NCBI GenBank assembly: GCA_015661405.1
Contig: JACWMK010000002.1
Span: 62,001-126,000, forward strand
DNA: 64,000 bases
Direction: 5' to 3'
From: Methanobacterium sp.
GTDB taxonomy: Archaea > Methanobacteriota > Methanobacteria > Methanobacteriales > Methanobacteriaceae
This document shows, one piece after another, positions 31,796 through 42,909 of this stretch; the stretch's first letter is position 1, and every line of letters begins with the position of its first letter. The notes below the pieces were generated by a model. It searched no databases and had not been told where the DNA came from. It worked only from the letters and a program-made list of their open reading frames with translations. The position numbers and the translations under genes were made by a program.

Positions 31796-32773
31796 TTGAG
31801 AAAACCATACATAATCCTTATAGGCAGTGCTTCAGGCATAGGAAAATCAACTATAGCCTCTGAATTAGCTAAAAAATTGGAAATTACACATATAATCGAA
31901 ACAGATTTCATAAGAGAAATAGTTAGAGGAATAATAGGGCCGGAATATGCACCTGCACTTCATAAATCCTCTTTCGACGCCTATATCACGCTAAGAGATA
32001 AAGATCGCTTTGAAGGAAACACTGAAGGATTAATAGATGCAGGATTCGAAGAACATGCTACCTTTGTCATACCCGCTATTGAAAAGGTCATTAAAATAGC
32101 TGTTGAAGATTCTGAAGATGTAGTAATTGAAGGCGTTCATGTAGTACCAGGTTTAATTGACACAGAAAAATATAAAGAAGATGCTGATATCCACTTTTTT
32201 ATCCTAACGGTTGATGAAGAAATCCATAAGGAAAGATTCGTTAAAAGAGCCATGGCCATAAAACGAGGTGGTATACATTTAGAATATTTCAAGGAAAATC
32301 GAATTATAAATGATTATTTGGTTAGACAAGCTAAGGCACATGGAATTCCAGTTATAAATAATTTGAATATTGATAATACTATTAAAAGAATGCTTAGCTT
32401 AATCAAAGAAATTTGTAAAACTTTGATTTTCAAAAATTCTGTAAATGATCTGGAAAAGCTAATTAAAATAGTTATAAATGAATATGGTGGACGATTAGTT
32501 GATGTTTCATATTTCCTCCCTGGATTCGGTGAACCATTAAAAAGGAATGTTAATGTTTATGATCCAGTAGAAGCAGAGCGTTTTATAACTCATTTAAAAG
32601 GAAATCCTAAGAGAAAAAAGGATCTGGAAAATCTATACAGTCTCTCAGATAATGAACATAGTCATAAAATATGTGCACCGGATAAGGAAAGCTTGGATGA
32701 TATGATAAAAGAATTAGATGAAGTAGGTTTTCTACTAAAAAATCATGATAAACAGTTGAATAAACTCAAGTAG
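31796..32773 (+). CDS. 2-phosphoglycerate kinase
   Basis: A 325-residue kinase. The P-loop [10 protein letters not shown] is at residue 11, and [25 protein letters not shown] and [11 protein letters not shown] follow, matching archaeal 2-phosphoglycerate kinase. That enzyme makes 2,3-bisphosphoglycerate, the precursor of cyclic 2,3-diphosphoglycerate, the thermoprotectant and phosphate store of Methanobacteriales. The C-terminal 110 residues (after about 215) form an added domain ending in GFLLKNHD. The start is TTG 31796 with AGGAGGAT in the right place. The partner cyclase gene is not seen here. Confidence 0.88.
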   Translation: MRKPYIILIGSASGIGKSTIASELAKKLEITHIIETDFIREIVRGIIGPEYAPALHKSSFDAYITLRDKDRFEGNTEGLIDAGFEEHATFVIPAIEKVIKIAVEDSEDVVIEGVHVVPGLIDTEKYKEDADIHFFILTVDEEIHKERFVKRAMAIKRGGIHLEYFKENRIINDYLVRQAKAHGIPVINNLNIDNTIKRMLSLIKEICKTLIFKNSVNDLEKLIKIVINEYGGRLVDVSYFLPGFGEPLKRNVNVYDPVEAERFITHLKGNPKRKKDLENLYSLSDNEHSHKICAPDKESLDDMIKELDEVGFLLKNHDKQLNKLK

Positions 32774-32835
32774 GAATAAAGTGTTTTTTTTATTAGTCCA
32801 AGTTAATATAAAATATATTTTGGAGATAGAATATA

Positions 32836-33399
32836 GTGAGTAAAATGATAGCAGACTGCCCTGTTTGCAACATTAAAGGTTGTCTAGAAGTTAAATCTAA
32901 AACTGAGATTATACCATACTTTGGGGAGATAATGGAATCTACAGTTAAATGTCAGGAATGTGGATTTAAACATTCAGACACCATTTGTCTAGAGATTAAG
33001 GAACCAGTTAAATACTCTTTGAGTGTTGATAAAAATAAAATGAATGTGAGGGTAGTTAAATCACAATCAGCAACAATTACAATACCAGAATTAGGTCTTA
33101 AAGTAGAACCTGGTTCCCAATCTCAAAGTTACATATCCAATGTTGAAGGTGTTCTTAAACGTTTTGAAGACGCAGTTAAAACAGCCCTATCTTGGGCTGA
33201 AGATGATGAATCACGTAAGAATGCAGTTAGAATACTTGAGGAAATAGATGAAGTAAAGAATGGAGAAAACATTATTACTATCATAATTGAAGATCCATTT
33301 GGACACAGTTTAATAGAAGATAAAAATGCTGTAAAATCAGTTTTAAGTGAAGATGAGATAAGGAATCTTGAAACCGGTTTTATAACTTTTGATAAATAA
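32836..33399 (+). CDS. ZPR1-type zinc finger protein
   Basis: A 187-residue protein. A Cys4 zinc finger is visible as CPVC near residue 8 and CQEC near 46, followed by GFKHSD and the conserved beta-rich domain ([38 protein letters not shown]) of the ZPR1 family. Eukaryotic ZPR1 binds eEF1A and aids its folding; archaeal members are uncharacterised. I keep GTG 32836 because GGAGAT lies eight bases upstream; the ATG at 32845 would be 17 bases away. Confidence 0.88.
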   Translation: MSKMIADCPVCNIKGCLEVKSKTEIIPYFGEIMESTVKCQECGFKHSDTICLEIKEPVKYSLSVDKNKMNVRVVKSQSATITIPELGLKVEPGSQSQSYISNVEGVLKRFEDAVKTALSWAEDDESRKNAVRILEEIDEVKNGENIITIIIEDPFGHSLIEDKNAVKSVLSEDEIRNLETGFITFDK

Positions 33400-33517
33400 A
33401 AAAAAATAAATAAATAATATTTAAGAATAAGTTTAAGTAAATTAAATTTTTTTTATAAATTAATATTATTAAACTAAGATTTTTTTGGGAATTAATGTAG
33501 AAAATATGGATTAAGAA

Positions 33518-34051
33518 TTAGAATTCGTCCTCTTCATCCACATCCTTTAATTTCAAACTTTTTTTGACATCCATACTTAAAGCATCACAATCAGCCTTAA
33601 TAGCATCTAAATGCATTAATATACGACGTTTTTCCTCATTTATCCTTTGTATATTCTTGTAAGGATATATAGATTCTGTTAACATTTCATATTCAATTGT
33701 GGTGTAAGGATATTCATTAAGTTGTTCACATACTTTTTCTAAGACTTCTCCCAGAAATCTATTCATTTCGACTTTTACTCTTTCCCGAATTAATTTATCA
33801 CGGGATAGATTCTTCTTCATCAATCTAACTACTTCAGCCTTAGCAAAAGGAAGTGATTCAACTTCTTCAGATTCCTCGTCAGATTCTTCTTCAAATTCTT
33901 CTTCAGATTCCTCGTCAGAATCTTCTTCAGATTCCTCATCGATTTCTTTTTTGATTGATTCAGTTTCTTCTGTTTTCTTTGGGACTGAATTAATGTCGTC
34001 TTTTAATTCTTCTTCAGATTCTTCAGTTACTTGATCTGTAAATTCATCCAT
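33518..34051 (-). CDS. Acidic protein with a histone-fold-like core
   Basis: A 177-residue protein. Residues 1-66 are extremely acidic (runs of Glu, Ser and Asp), while residues 67-132 are ordered and helical. The second part reads [20 protein letters not shown], then [21 protein letters not shown], then [13 protein letters not shown]. This resembles archaeal histones (LPxAxxxRIMK, central helix, then a TI-xx-DIELA strand and helix). The remaining 45 residues are a further helix and an acidic tail. The match is my reading by eye; the family name is unknown to me. Acidic tails suggest a chaperone or regulator more than a DNA compactor. Confidence 0.55.
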   Translation of the reverse strand: MDEFTDQVTEESEEELKDDINSVPKKTEETESIKKEIDEESEEDSDEESEEEFEEESDEESEEVESLPFAKAEVVRLMKKNLSRDKLIRERVKVEMNRFLGEVLEKVCEQLNEYPYTTIEYEMLTESIYPYKNIQRINEEKRRILMHLDAIKADCDALSMDVKKSLKLKDVDEEDEF

Positions 34052-34298
34052 TAAAATAAACCTCCATTTCGTATTAGCTCCTACTTTATTAATGGTTTAT
34101 TGTAGAAAGTATTTAAAATGTTCTTTAAAATGAATTGCCTTATAAGATTTTCAGTACTTACATCATCTTATCCACTAATAATTAAAGCTGAAGTTAAAAT
34201 TCTATAATGAAAAATTTTTGAGAATTTTACATTTGTTTAATATGAGTTTTTTAATTATTAAAAAAATAAATAAATAAAAATTAAAAACCATATTTAAA

Positions 34299-35144
34299 TC
34301 AAGTTATTTCAAGACTCATATCCAAAGCAGTGGCTGAATGTGTAATATAACCTGATGAAATAATATCAACACGGGTTTCTGCATATTCTGCTATATTATT
34401 CAGATTTATTCCACCTGAAACTTCTATTAAAACTTTATCTCTGCAACCTTTTTTTTCCAGAGCGGCTAAAACAAGTTCTATATCGTTAAAATTCATGTTA
34501 TCCAACATAATAATATCAACTCCAGAATTAGCTGCAATAATAGCATCATCGAGATTTTCAACTTCCACTTCAATTTTTTTAGTGAAGCTCACATACTCTC
34601 TAGCTTTTTCTACTGCACCTTTAACATCACCCACCAGAGCAAGATGATTATCTTTTATAAGAACACAATCATCCAAACGATAACGATGAGTATCTCCACC
34701 ACCCAAACGAATGGCATCCTTCTCCATAAATTGTAATCCCGGAGTCGTTTTACGAGTTCCCGCCACTATAACCTTAGGATTTACTTTCCTAGCTTCAATA
34801 ACCATCATCGAAGTTAGAGTAGCTATACCACTCATTCTCATTAGAATATTTAAAACAGTCCTTTCCAAAGTAAGAATTGAGCATGCATTGCCATTAAGCG
34901 TCATGACGGTATCTCCTGCCTTTAATTCATCACCGTCTTTTTTTTCTACTTCAACAGTTAATGAAAATTCTTTTAGAAGAGTTGAAATTACACTAACTCC
35001 GGCAGCAATTCCATTATCATTAGATACTATTCTTGCTTTTATCTCTAAATCTGGAGGTATGAGGGCTTTGGTGGTTATATCCTCAAATCCAATATCTTGG
35101 TCTAACATTTGAATAATATCATTAACCATATTCTTCATAATCAT
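34299..35144 (-). CDS. nadC: Nicotinate-nucleotide pyrophosphorylase (carboxylating)
   Basis: A 281-residue quinolinate phosphoribosyltransferase. It has the N-terminal [20 protein letters not shown], the RMSGIAT helix near residue 102, [22 protein letters not shown] near 130 with the conserved HRYRLDD, and the C-terminal barrel motifs [16 protein letters not shown] and EVSGGIN. It converts quinolinate and PRPP to nicotinate mononucleotide in NAD biosynthesis. Three in-frame ATGs occur in the first six codons, so the exact start may be a few residues shorter. Its partner nadA is not here. Confidence 0.95.
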   Translation of the reverse strand: MIMKNMVNDIIQMLDQDIGFEDITTKALIPPDLEIKARIVSNDNGIAAGVSVISTLLKEFSLTVEVEKKDGDELKAGDTVMTLNGNACSILTLERTVLNILMRMSGIATLTSMMVIEARKVNPKVIVAGTRKTTPGLQFMEKDAIRLGGGDTHRYRLDDCVLIKDNHLALVGDVKGAVEKAREYVSFTKKIEVEVENLDDAIIAANSGVDIIMLDNMNFNDIELVLAALEKKGCRDKVLIEVSGGINLNNIAEYAETRVDIISSGYITHSATALDMSLEIT

Positions 35145-35171
35145 TCCAACTAAAATTTCAATTAATAGTTA

Positions 35172-36758
35172 TTATTGCACTTCGCAAACAATAAACTCAT
35201 TATTTTCATATATAACCTTCATGTAACTTGGCAGTATCTCATTAAGATTGGATTGAATGTCTCCATTGTAATAAAATAGTTTATAAAATTCACCATCATA
35301 TTCTACAAACTGTAGTGTTTCATTATTTGAATTAAATGATAATCGTTTATCCAATATAACGTAACCAATTTTATTTTTTTCAAAGAATGATTTAGAAACG
35401 TTTTTATTGAAATGTTCGAAGTCTGAATCACTAGCAAGTGGCATCCCTGTTTGTGTAGTCACAAAAGTGAGTGGAAAAAGGTTATTGGATAGTATAGACT
35501 TACTTTTATTACCATTTTCATTAAACCAACTCGCAAGATCCATTTCTGAAGAAGATGGTGGAGCGATTTGAAATGATCCATATTGATTAGTAACTTCAAA
35601 AGAAGATATTAAAGGATTTTCGACAGTTAAAAATCCGAAAAATGTAGCCAATACAAATAATGATATTAAAAATGCATTCCTAAATTTTTTGGATGAGAAA
35701 TTTTTATAATTCTTGAGTTTATGATAAACCGTGGAAATACCAAAGCCTCCCAGAATGGAAACGGGTATTAAAAGATAAACCAGTAAACGATACGATATAC
35801 TGTTTATACCGTTTATACCAAACAAATAGGCATTGATTAATAAAATAATCACGATAATCCAACTGAGTATAAAGATATCTTCTTTATGTCTTCTTATAAC
35901 TGCAGTAATGACTCCAATTAAGCCGAATATCAAAGTTAAAACACCTAAATTTCCATAACTGGAAAGTTTAAGAGGAGGTGAAATAACGGATGAAGTGGCG
36001 AATGCTTCTTGAATTGCATGGTGTATTACATTGGAAAAAATATTTGGCAATCCTGTCAGTAACCCTATTATTAATATAAGCAATGCTACAGGTAAGAGAA
36101 GGAAGGCACCATAATTTTTAAAAACACGCATATTTCGATATACAATCAATTCGATTAATGTAAATACGGATATTATTAAGAATAAGATTAAAGGAGCAGT
36201 TTGATGGATTAAAAGGATAAGTATAAGTAAAGATCCTGCAATAATGGCATATTTGAGTGATTTTTCTTTTAGAGAATAATAATAGAAATAAATTGATAAA
36301 GGAAAAAATATTAAAGCCAGATTTTCGGGTAATGGGAAAATTATCCGATTACCTAACAGCAAACTAGATATGATTAAAAAACCTGTAGCTACTCCTGCAA
36401 TGGTTCCATAAAACTTGCGACTTACATAAGAAACTGACAGTATCATGAACATGGCTAGGAATGGTTGAAGAAACCGGGCAATTTGGAATAAATTAACTTT
36501 GCTGATAATACCTAGATAAGCTATTAAAAAGTCGAAAAGGGGAGGATAACTTATACTTTGACCAGTTGGTGCATTCAAAAGTGGATTTATTAACACAAAT
36601 CCATATTTAGCATAAACTTGGGCATACTGTACTTGATAAATTGCATCCCAGCTTAGAGGCCACTGATATTTTAGAGTTGGAATTAAGATTAAAACAAAGG
36701 CTATTATAGCAGGTATAATCCAAATTAGATTTTTCAATTGATTTTTATTAATTTTCAT
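35172..36758 (-). CDS. Multi-pass membrane protein, GT-C-like
   Basis: A 528-residue protein with about ten to twelve membrane helices and a C-terminal extracytoplasmic domain of about 140 residues. After the first helix, the loop WPLSWDAIYQVQYAQVYAKYG carries an Asp in the position of the first acidic motif of GT-C glycosyltransferases, which use polyprenyl-linked sugars outside the membrane. No clear second motif is visible, so the assignment is tentative. It ends 27 bases before nadC begins, and is divergent from a second membrane protein of the same style. Confidence 0.6.
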   Translation of the reverse strand: MKINKNQLKNLIWIIPAIIAFVLILIPTLKYQWPLSWDAIYQVQYAQVYAKYGFVLINPLLNAPTGQSISYPPLFDFLIAYLGIISKVNLFQIARFLQPFLAMFMILSVSYVSRKFYGTIAGVATGFLIISSLLLGNRIIFPLPENLALIFFPLSIYFYYYSLKEKSLKYAIIAGSLLILILLIHQTAPLILFLIISVFTLIELIVYRNMRVFKNYGAFLLLPVALLILIIGLLTGLPNIFSNVIHHAIQEAFATSSVISPPLKLSSYGNLGVLTLIFGLIGVITAVIRRHKEDIFILSWIIVIILLINAYLFGINGINSISYRLLVYLLIPVSILGGFGISTVYHKLKNYKNFSSKKFRNAFLISLFVLATFFGFLTVENPLISSFEVTNQYGSFQIAPPSSSEMDLASWFNENGNKSKSILSNNLFPLTFVTTQTGMPLASDSDFEHFNKNVSKSFFEKNKIGYVILDKRLSFNSNNETLQFVEYDGEFYKLFYYNGDIQSNLNEILPSYMKVIYENNEFIVCEVQ

Positions 36759-36993
36759 TAAATCACAAATTAGATTAAATATTATGTATTAATATATAAA
36801 CAAGATATATGATTTTAAGGGTATTGATTTTAATTAATAAACATTATGTTGTATGTTAAAAAAGATATTATTCTTAATCATGAATATATAAATAAGATTG
36901 TTTTTAGGAGAATAAAACTATTTTTGAAATCAGAATTTAAAAATAATTTATCACATCTATTTAAATACATTAAAGTTCTCCATATAAAAAACT

Positions 36994-38649
36994 ATGAACC
37001 TTTACACTGAAACAATGAGTAAATTAAATAATATTTTTAGTAAGCATTGGCCTTTAGTTACGGCTTTATCTGTTCTTTGGGTAACTATTATATTATTATT
37101 GATTGTTTCTCTTAGATTGAATCAGGGTCATTTTGTTTATGGTCTTGATGATGCATATATTCATATGACGATTGCGAAAAATTTCGCATTACATGGAGTA
37201 TGGGGCGTAACCCCATATGCATTCTCTTCTTCTTCATCTTCTCTACTATGGACACTCTTATTATCCTCAATATTTTATATTATAGGGATAAATGCTTTAG
37301 TTCCGTTTATATTGAATATTATTTTAAGTACAATTACCATATTCCTGGTTTATTACATTCTTAGATTCTATAAGATTCATCCGGTCTATAATTTTATGGT
37401 CTTGATTGGTGTTGTATTTTTCACTCCGTTACCGTATCTTATTTTTATTGGAATGGAACATATTTTACAAATAATCCTTGTAATTGCGTTTGTTTATCTT
37501 TCAGTTAAAATTTTAACAAATTTAAACTCTAAACCGCTTAATTATTATTTATTATTAATATTAACTGTTCCTTTAGCAATGGTTCGCTATGAAAGTTTGA
37601 TTCTAATTTTCTTAGTTGCTTTTCTATTTATCTTAAGGAGAAAATTTACTTATTCTTTTTTGATGATAGCGTTATCAATTATCCCTATAACCATATACGG
37701 TGTAATTTCAATTTCAAATGGATGGTCTTTTATTCCTAACTCATTAATACTTAAATCCTATTTTACTAGCACTACAATTACTACTTCAGCAAGTTTTTTA
37801 CCTAACATTTACACTATTTTACCGAATACGCACTCCACGATTATAACATATTTATTAGCCATGATTTTTGCTCTTGTATTATTATCAATCGCTGCATTCC
37901 GGTTAAGAAAAAATAATACTATATGGGAAATTCCAACCCTCTGGTTAATAATCAGTGGTATACTGATCATTATACAGCTTATTTTTATCAATAATGATTG
38001 GCTTTTAAGATACACTTCTTATTTAGTGGTTATGGGATTGATAGCGTTACTATTAGGAGTTTATAATTATTTACCTAAGAAATTTTCATTTAAATTTAAT
38101 AAAAAATCAATTCCGAAATATTTAGTAATCTCTTTAATTGTAATTCTTTTATTATCTCCATTTGCAATTAAAACGTATTATTTAACAATCACACCTCAAT
38201 CCACTAATAATATTTATGAACAACAATATCAAATGGCTTCATTTTTAAGTGAGTATTATCCTAATGCTTCGATTGCCGCTAATGATATTGGAGCTATTAA
38301 TTATTTCACTAATATTCAATGTTTAGATTTGGTGGGTTTAAGCAGTAATGATGTAGCGCAGGCACATAAAAACAATACTTTTAACGCGCAGGAACTTAAT
38401 TATCTTGCTAATCAGCATCATGTTCAAGTAGCTATTATTTATGAAGCATGGTGGGCTGGAGATATACCTTCAAATTGGATTAAAGTAGGAGAATGGACAA
38501 CTCCTCACGATGTGATCCTCGGAAATTCTACAGTATCTTTTTATGCGACTTCTCCTCAGTATGAGAATGAATTAATTGAAAATTTAAAATCATTCTCACC
38601 ACAATTACCTAAGGATATTAAACAAAACGGCTTGTACACAGAAAATTAA
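36994..38649 (+). CDS. Multi-pass membrane protein, GT-C-like glycosyltransferase
   Basis: A 551-residue protein with about eleven membrane helices and an extracytoplasmic C-terminal domain. The first loop carries GLDDAYIHMTIAKNFALHG, very like the DDAYIHLRIA motif of GT-C glycosyltransferases. The C-terminal domain (GAINYFTNIQCLDLVGLSS) fits archaeal and bacterial membrane glycosyltransferases. Probably it adds sugars to a surface protein or glycolipid. A TATA-like ATTTAAATACATT lies about 35 bases before the ATG, and no ribosome site is evident, so the mRNA may be leaderless. Confidence 0.7.
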   Translation: MNLYTETMSKLNNIFSKHWPLVTALSVLWVTIILLLIVSLRLNQGHFVYGLDDAYIHMTIAKNFALHGVWGVTPYAFSSSSSSLLWTLLLSSIFYIIGINALVPFILNIILSTITIFLVYYILRFYKIHPVYNFMVLIGVVFFTPLPYLIFIGMEHILQIILVIAFVYLSVKILTNLNSKPLNYYLLLILTVPLAMVRYESLILIFLVAFLFILRRKFTYSFLMIALSIIPITIYGVISISNGWSFIPNSLILKSYFTSTTITTSASFLPNIYTILPNTHSTIITYLLAMIFALVLLSIAAFRLRKNNTIWEIPTLWLIISGILIIIQLIFINNDWLLRYTSYLVVMGLIALLLGVYNYLPKKFSFKFNKKSIPKYLVISLIVILLLSPFAIKTYYLTITPQSTNNIYEQQYQMASFLSEYYPNASIAANDIGAINYFTNIQCLDLVGLSSNDVAQAHKNNTFNAQELNYLANQHHVQVAIIYEAWWAGDIPSNWIKVGEWTTPHDVILGNSTVSFYATSPQYENELIENLKSFSPQLPKDIKQNGLYTEN

Positions 38650-38677
38650 ATTTTAAATAAAAAATAATTAGAGAGAA

Positions 38678-39834
38678 TTTCTATAAACCTTTTTGAATTT
38701 TTTTATTTTTGATTCTTTTGGTTTATTTTATTTGTTTAATGTTGGTTTGATTTGTAATTGGAATAAATTTTATATAGTATTGATGGTATAGGGAGTGTAT
38801 GAAGTCTTTTAATGATTATTTCATGAATAAGGAGTATGCTCGTGTGGAACTGCTTGGTGATAAGTTGGCTGAGATTGATCCTCTTATTGATTGGGAAGTT
38901 TTTAGACCAATAATTTAGGAAAATGTACGATAATCACACTGAGCGTGGTGGTAGGCCTAATAATGATGAGGTAGTTATGGTTAAGATGTTGGTTTTACAA
39001 TCGTGGTATGGTTTATCAGATCCTGAGCTTGAAAGACAAGCTACTGACCGTATATCGTTTAGAAAATTTCTGGGATTCCCAGAAAATATTCCAGACCGTT
39101 CCACGGTCTGGGCTTTCAGAGAACGTTTAATCGATACTGGTAAAGACGAAAGAAATATGGGAAGAACTGCAGCGACAGATTGATGCCAAGGGATTGAAGA
39201 TTAAAGAAGGTGTTATTCAAGATGCTACGTTTATAACTGCTGATCCCGGTCATCAAAGGATTGATGAACCACGCGGACCCGAAGCCAAAACCAGGCGAAA
39301 TAAAGAAGGTGAATGGGCTAAGAAAGGTGGTAAATCTCATTATGGGTATAAATTACACAGTAAGATGGATATTGATTATGGTTTAATAAGGGAAATTGAA
39401 ACCACTCCTGCTTCGGTTCATGATAGTCAAATTGACCTCACTAAACCTGGAGAAGTTACATATAGGGATCGCGGATACTTCGGAGCATCTTGTAAAGGTC
39501 ATAACGCCACCATGAACCGCGCAACACGCGGTCATCCGCTAAGTATTAGAGAAAAATTGCGAAACAAGCGAATAACTCGTAAAAGAGCGCCTGGAGAACG
39601 GCCGTATGCTGTAATCAAAAATATTTTCAAATCTGGCCATGTGAAAGTCACCACAACTATTAGAACACACACCAAAAACATATTCACCTGCTTCTGTTAC
39701 AACCTCCTGCAAACTAAACACTCTCAATCAAAAAAACACAACCTAGCGAACGCTAACATCCAAAAAATGAAAAATTTAGCAAACAAGTACAAAAAAGAAA
39801 AAAATTAAGAAAAAGATACCAAAAATTATAGAAA
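38678..39834 (+). mobile_element. IS5-type insertion sequence remnant
   Basis: The coding part at 38799-39808 is a DDE transposase. A weak inverted repeat TTTCTATAA (38678-38686) and TTATAGAAA (39826-39834) brackets it, giving an element of about 1.16 kb, typical for IS5. The ends are guesses, because the repeats are short in AT-rich DNA and I see no convincing target duplication. Confidence 0.5.
38799..39808 (+). pseudogene. IS5-family DDE transposase, two frameshifts
   Basis: The gene is readable in three frames: 38799-38918 (MKSFNDYFMNKEYARVELL to FRPII, then a stop), 38923-39183 (TERGGRP, VKMLVLQSWYGLSDPELE, RTVWAF-like) and 39194-39808. The first shift falls at 38915-38922. The second comes from an extra A near 39153: without it the frame continues as WEELQRQIDAKGLKIKEG. 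The third part has the catalytic pieces: IQDATFI (first Asp), YRDRGYFG (second Asp), and GERPYAVIK (the Glu). Both breaks are single-base and recent-looking, since the frames are otherwise intact. Confidence 0.88.
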
Positions 39835-39980
39835 ACAAAAAAAATTAATAAAAAAAAACAAAGTTAAAAGAAAATCTCTTTTAATGTTTTTTTAGTATAT
39901 TTTTTAACACTCGAAATTTAACAAAATAATATAAAATAAAAGGATCTTTTGGTAATTATTCTAAAACTGAAGGTTATAAA

Positions 39981-41270
39981 ATGGATTTCTGGCTTAAAGA
40001 TTGTAAAATTGTACCTGAAAATATTGAAGTTTCTATAAGCATTGAAGACGGTAAAATCATATCTCTTAAAAAAATAGCCCCACGAAGAGGAGCAGAGATT
40101 ATCAATATGAAGGGTTCAGTGATTTTACCCGGTTTAATAGATGCCCATGTTCACCTCAGAGACCCCGGATTAACTTATAAAGAGGATTTCCGAAGCGGAA
40201 CCCGTGCAGCAGCAATCGGAGGATTCACCACCATAATAGACATGCCTAACACAATACCCCCCACTAACACTCCTCGAGCATTCATAGAAAAGCTTAAAAT
40301 AGCAAGTAAAAAAAGTATAATTGATTTTGGTTTACACGCAGGAGTAAGTAATCCAGCAGATATAAATAAAGTTAACAAGCTTAAACCCGCTTCATTTAAA
40401 ATATACATGGATCTCATTGATAAAAAATTTTTAAATGAAATTTTCAGGGTAATATCTAAAATAAATGGTAATAAACCTCTTATTTCATTACACTGTGAGG
40501 ATAAAGATATTGTAACCAATAATATTAATAACGAGCTGAAAAAAAAGAAATTTAAGCCCGAAAATTACGCTAATACCAGACCACCGCTGGCTGAAACCAC
40601 TGCAGTATCAAATGCTCTTTCATTAGCTCACGCTTATGGTTTAACCATACATATCTGTCATGTCAGTGTCAAAGAATCTGTTGAACTTATAAACAAAGCT
40701 AAAAAATTAAATATCAGTGTTACATCTGAAATAACTCCACACCATTTGCTTTTAAACTTAAATTATCTTAAAAAATGTGGGAACTTCGCAAAAACCAACC
40801 CACCCTTACGTGATAATGAAAATAAAATAGACGTAAGTTATTTATCAAATATAGATATTATCGGAACAGACCATGCACCCCATACCAACAGTGAAAAAGA
40901 ACAAAATATATGGGATGCCCCTCCAGGGATTCCAAATTTAGAATCAACATTACCACTTCTTTTAAATGAGACTAACAGGCAAAATATCACTTTTACAGAT
41001 TTAAAGAAGTTATTATGCGAAAACCCAGCTAAAATCTTCCATCTCAAGAATAAAGGCTTTATAAAAGAGGGTATGGATGCAGACATTGTAATGGTGGATA
41101 TGAAAAAAGAAGGAATTATAAATCCAGATAATTTCAAATCAAAAGCAAAATACTCACCGTTTAAAGGATTTAAAATTAAAGGAATGCCAATTATGACTAT
41201 GGTCCGGGGAGAAGTGGTCATGGAAGAAGGAGAACTTTTTAAGAATAATGGAAAGTTTGTTAATTCATAA
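39981..41270 (+). CDS. pyrC: Dihydroorotase
   Basis: A 429-residue amidohydrolase of the type I dihydroorotase class. It has the metal motif DAHVHLRDPG near residue 53, a Lys in SFKIYMD that is probably carboxylated, LHCEDKD near 172, HICHVSV near 224, and GTDHAPHT near 295 with the catalytic Asp. It interconverts carbamoyl aspartate and dihydroorotate in pyrimidine synthesis. Length is normal. The gene is alone on the plus strand after the IS remnant. Confidence 0.95.
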   Translation: MDFWLKDCKIVPENIEVSISIEDGKIISLKKIAPRRGAEIINMKGSVILPGLIDAHVHLRDPGLTYKEDFRSGTRAAAIGGFTTIIDMPNTIPPTNTPRAFIEKLKIASKKSIIDFGLHAGVSNPADINKVNKLKPASFKIYMDLIDKKFLNEIFRVISKINGNKPLISLHCEDKDIVTNNINNELKKKKFKPENYANTRPPLAETTAVSNALSLAHAYGLTIHICHVSVKESVELINKAKKLNISVTSEITPHHLLLNLNYLKKCGNFAKTNPPLRDNENKIDVSYLSNIDIIGTDHAPHTNSEKEQNIWDAPPGIPNLESTLPLLLNETNRQNITFTDLKKLLCENPAKIFHLKNKGFIKEGMDADIVMVDMKKEGIINPDNFKSKAKYSPFKGFKIKGMPIMTMVRGEVVMEEGELFKNNGKFVNS

Positions 41271-41372
41271 CTAATAATAACATAAAACATTGAATCAAAA
41301 AATATAAATTTAGTGAATCCACTTTTGATATTTAATCCGTATATATAGAATTCAAAATAGGTGGTTAAAAAA

Positions 41373-41558
41373 ATGTGTGAATCAACTGTTTACAGTATGG
41401 ATGGAATTAAAATAATGGAAGACGTAATCTCTATAAAGATTGAAGGTGACATAATAAATTTAGCTGATGTTTTAAATCAACAAAATAGATTAAAAGGCCG
41501 TATAGTTGAAATTGATCTTGATAAACACAATATTTATTTAGATCTAATAAAAAAATAA
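41373..41558 (+). CDS. CooT-like nickel-binding protein
   Basis: A 61-residue protein with start ATG 41373, supported by AGGTGG at 41358-41363. It begins with Met-Cys-Glu (MCESTVY), the N-terminal Cys2 typical of the CooT family, in which this Cys binds Ni(II). The rest is a small beta-barrel sequence (DVISIKIEGDIINL, GRIVEIDLDKHNI). It sits convergent to the mvh operon, whose large subunit is a nickel enzyme; a role in nickel delivery is an inference. An upstream in-frame GTG at 41361 overlaps the ribosome site. Confidence 0.75.
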   Translation: MCESTVYSMDGIKIMEDVISIKIEGDIINLADVLNQQNRLKGRIVEIDLDKHNIYLDLIKK

Positions 41559-41588
41559 CTAAAAATTTTATTTAAAGAAATATATTAT

Positions 41589-41627
41589 AAAAAAAAGTTT
41601 TCAGGCGGAAAAAAAAATAATCCACCT
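41589..41627 (-). terminator. Terminator of the mvh operon
   Basis: On the minus strand after the mvhB stop, AGGTGG (41627-41622) pairs with CCGCCT (41608-41603) with one G-U pair, and a run of eight Ts follows (41596-41589). It also lies in the gap between convergent cooT and mvhB. Confidence 0.6.
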
Positions 41628-41647
41628 TAAAAAAAAAATTGAATTAT

Positions 41648-42889
41648 TTATTTTAGTAAAAACGCTTCTTCAGGACAAGCTGATATACACTGATCACAGA
41701 GTATACAGAATCCTTTAAGAGGTACTTTTTCTCCAGGTTTAAGTTTCAGCATCTCATAGGGACATACTTCTACACAGTCTCCACACTCATTACAGAGTGA
41801 AGGATTGAACTGTACCCTTTTCCTAGTTACCACTTCACCATTTATTACTTTGTTAACATCAACTAAGGTTAATGCTCCTTCTGGACAAACTGTGGTGCAA
41901 GCACCGCACCTTGTACACATGGCTAAGTATGGTTCTTCAGTGGTTTCTATTTCACCAGGAACTTGTTTTCCTTCTGAAGTTACTACCCTTATGGCTTCAG
42001 TAGGACATATTCGTGCACAAGCTCCTATGTTTTCACATTTTTCGGCATCAAATACTAATCCTACGTCAGATGCTGGTTTAGCAAGTCCTAACTCTACATC
42101 ACATTCAATTGCATCCACTGGACACAGTTTTGCGCATAAACCACAATAAGTACAGACTTCAGGAAGTTCAACAGTAAGTTTAGATGGTTTCTCCACAATA
42201 AAATCTCCAGGACATGCTTCTACACATATATTACATCCTATACATGTATCTTCATCTACTTCGAATTTAGTCACTTCTCTGGAGCGTTTCTGTGGCTTTT
42301 TACTTGATATATAAACTGCATTCCATGGGCAAGTTTGTGCACATATTCCACAGTAGATACATTTTTCTTCATCTATTTCTATAGTTCCACCAGGTTCTGA
42401 AAGCGTAATGGCTTCTACAGGACATTCTTCAACACACAATCCACATCCAACACAGTCCGAAATATATATGGGTTCAGTTATTTCTTTTTCACTTTTTGCG
42501 GGTTCTTTAACACCCTCAATTCCTATGACGTCCACTGGACAAATATCTACGCATCGCTGACACATTACACAGTAACCCTCTAACGGAATTTTTTTCATCT
42601 CGCCTTCATCCAGTTTCAAGATCTGGGGTGGACAAATTTCTACACATTCTCCGCATTCATCACATAAAGATGGGTTAAATACAATACGGGTCTCAGTCTT
42701 ACCATCCTCACCAACAACTATTTCGCCGGCTTTAAGCGCGCCTTTAGGGCAGACTTGCACACATTTAGGCTCATCTGCACACATATCACAGTAGATTACA
42801 TCTTCTGGTGATACAGCTATGGCTGCGGTAGGACAGATTCCCTGGCATGCGCCACATCTGATGCAGTCTTCTTTGTTGACTACTATCAT
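41648..42889 (-). CDS. mvhB: Mvh polyferredoxin
   Basis: A 413-residue protein made of repeated [4Fe-4S] ferredoxin units (CxxCxxCxxxCP), about twelve sites arranged as six tandem two-cluster domains. This is the length and arrangement of Methanothermobacter MvhB. It forms part of the electron transfer chain around the F420-non-reducing hydrogenase; its exact role is unsettled. The final gene of the mvhDGAB operon, beginning 20 bases after mvhA and followed by a hairpin terminator. Confidence 0.96.
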   Translation of the reverse strand: MIVVNKEDCIRCGACQGICPTAAIAVSPEDVIYCDMCADEPKCVQVCPKGALKAGEIVVGEDGKTETRIVFNPSLCDECGECVEICPPQILKLDEGEMKKIPLEGYCVMCQRCVDICPVDVIGIEGVKEPAKSEKEITEPIYISDCVGCGLCVEECPVEAITLSEPGGTIEIDEEKCIYCGICAQTCPWNAVYISSKKPQKRSREVTKFEVDEDTCIGCNICVEACPGDFIVEKPSKLTVELPEVCTYCGLCAKLCPVDAIECDVELGLAKPASDVGLVFDAEKCENIGACARICPTEAIRVVTSEGKQVPGEIETTEEPYLAMCTRCGACTTVCPEGALTLVDVNKVINGEVVTRKRVQFNPSLCNECGDCVEVCPYEMLKLKPGEKVPLKGFCILCDQCISACPEEAFLLK

Positions 42890-42909
42890 TTTTTTATCAC
42901 CTTTTAAGG

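Noticed and set aside
38678..39834. Terminal inverted repeats and target duplication of the IS element
   Set aside because: Only a 9-base AT-rich match was found, too weak to define the ends firmly; given as a guess in the feature.
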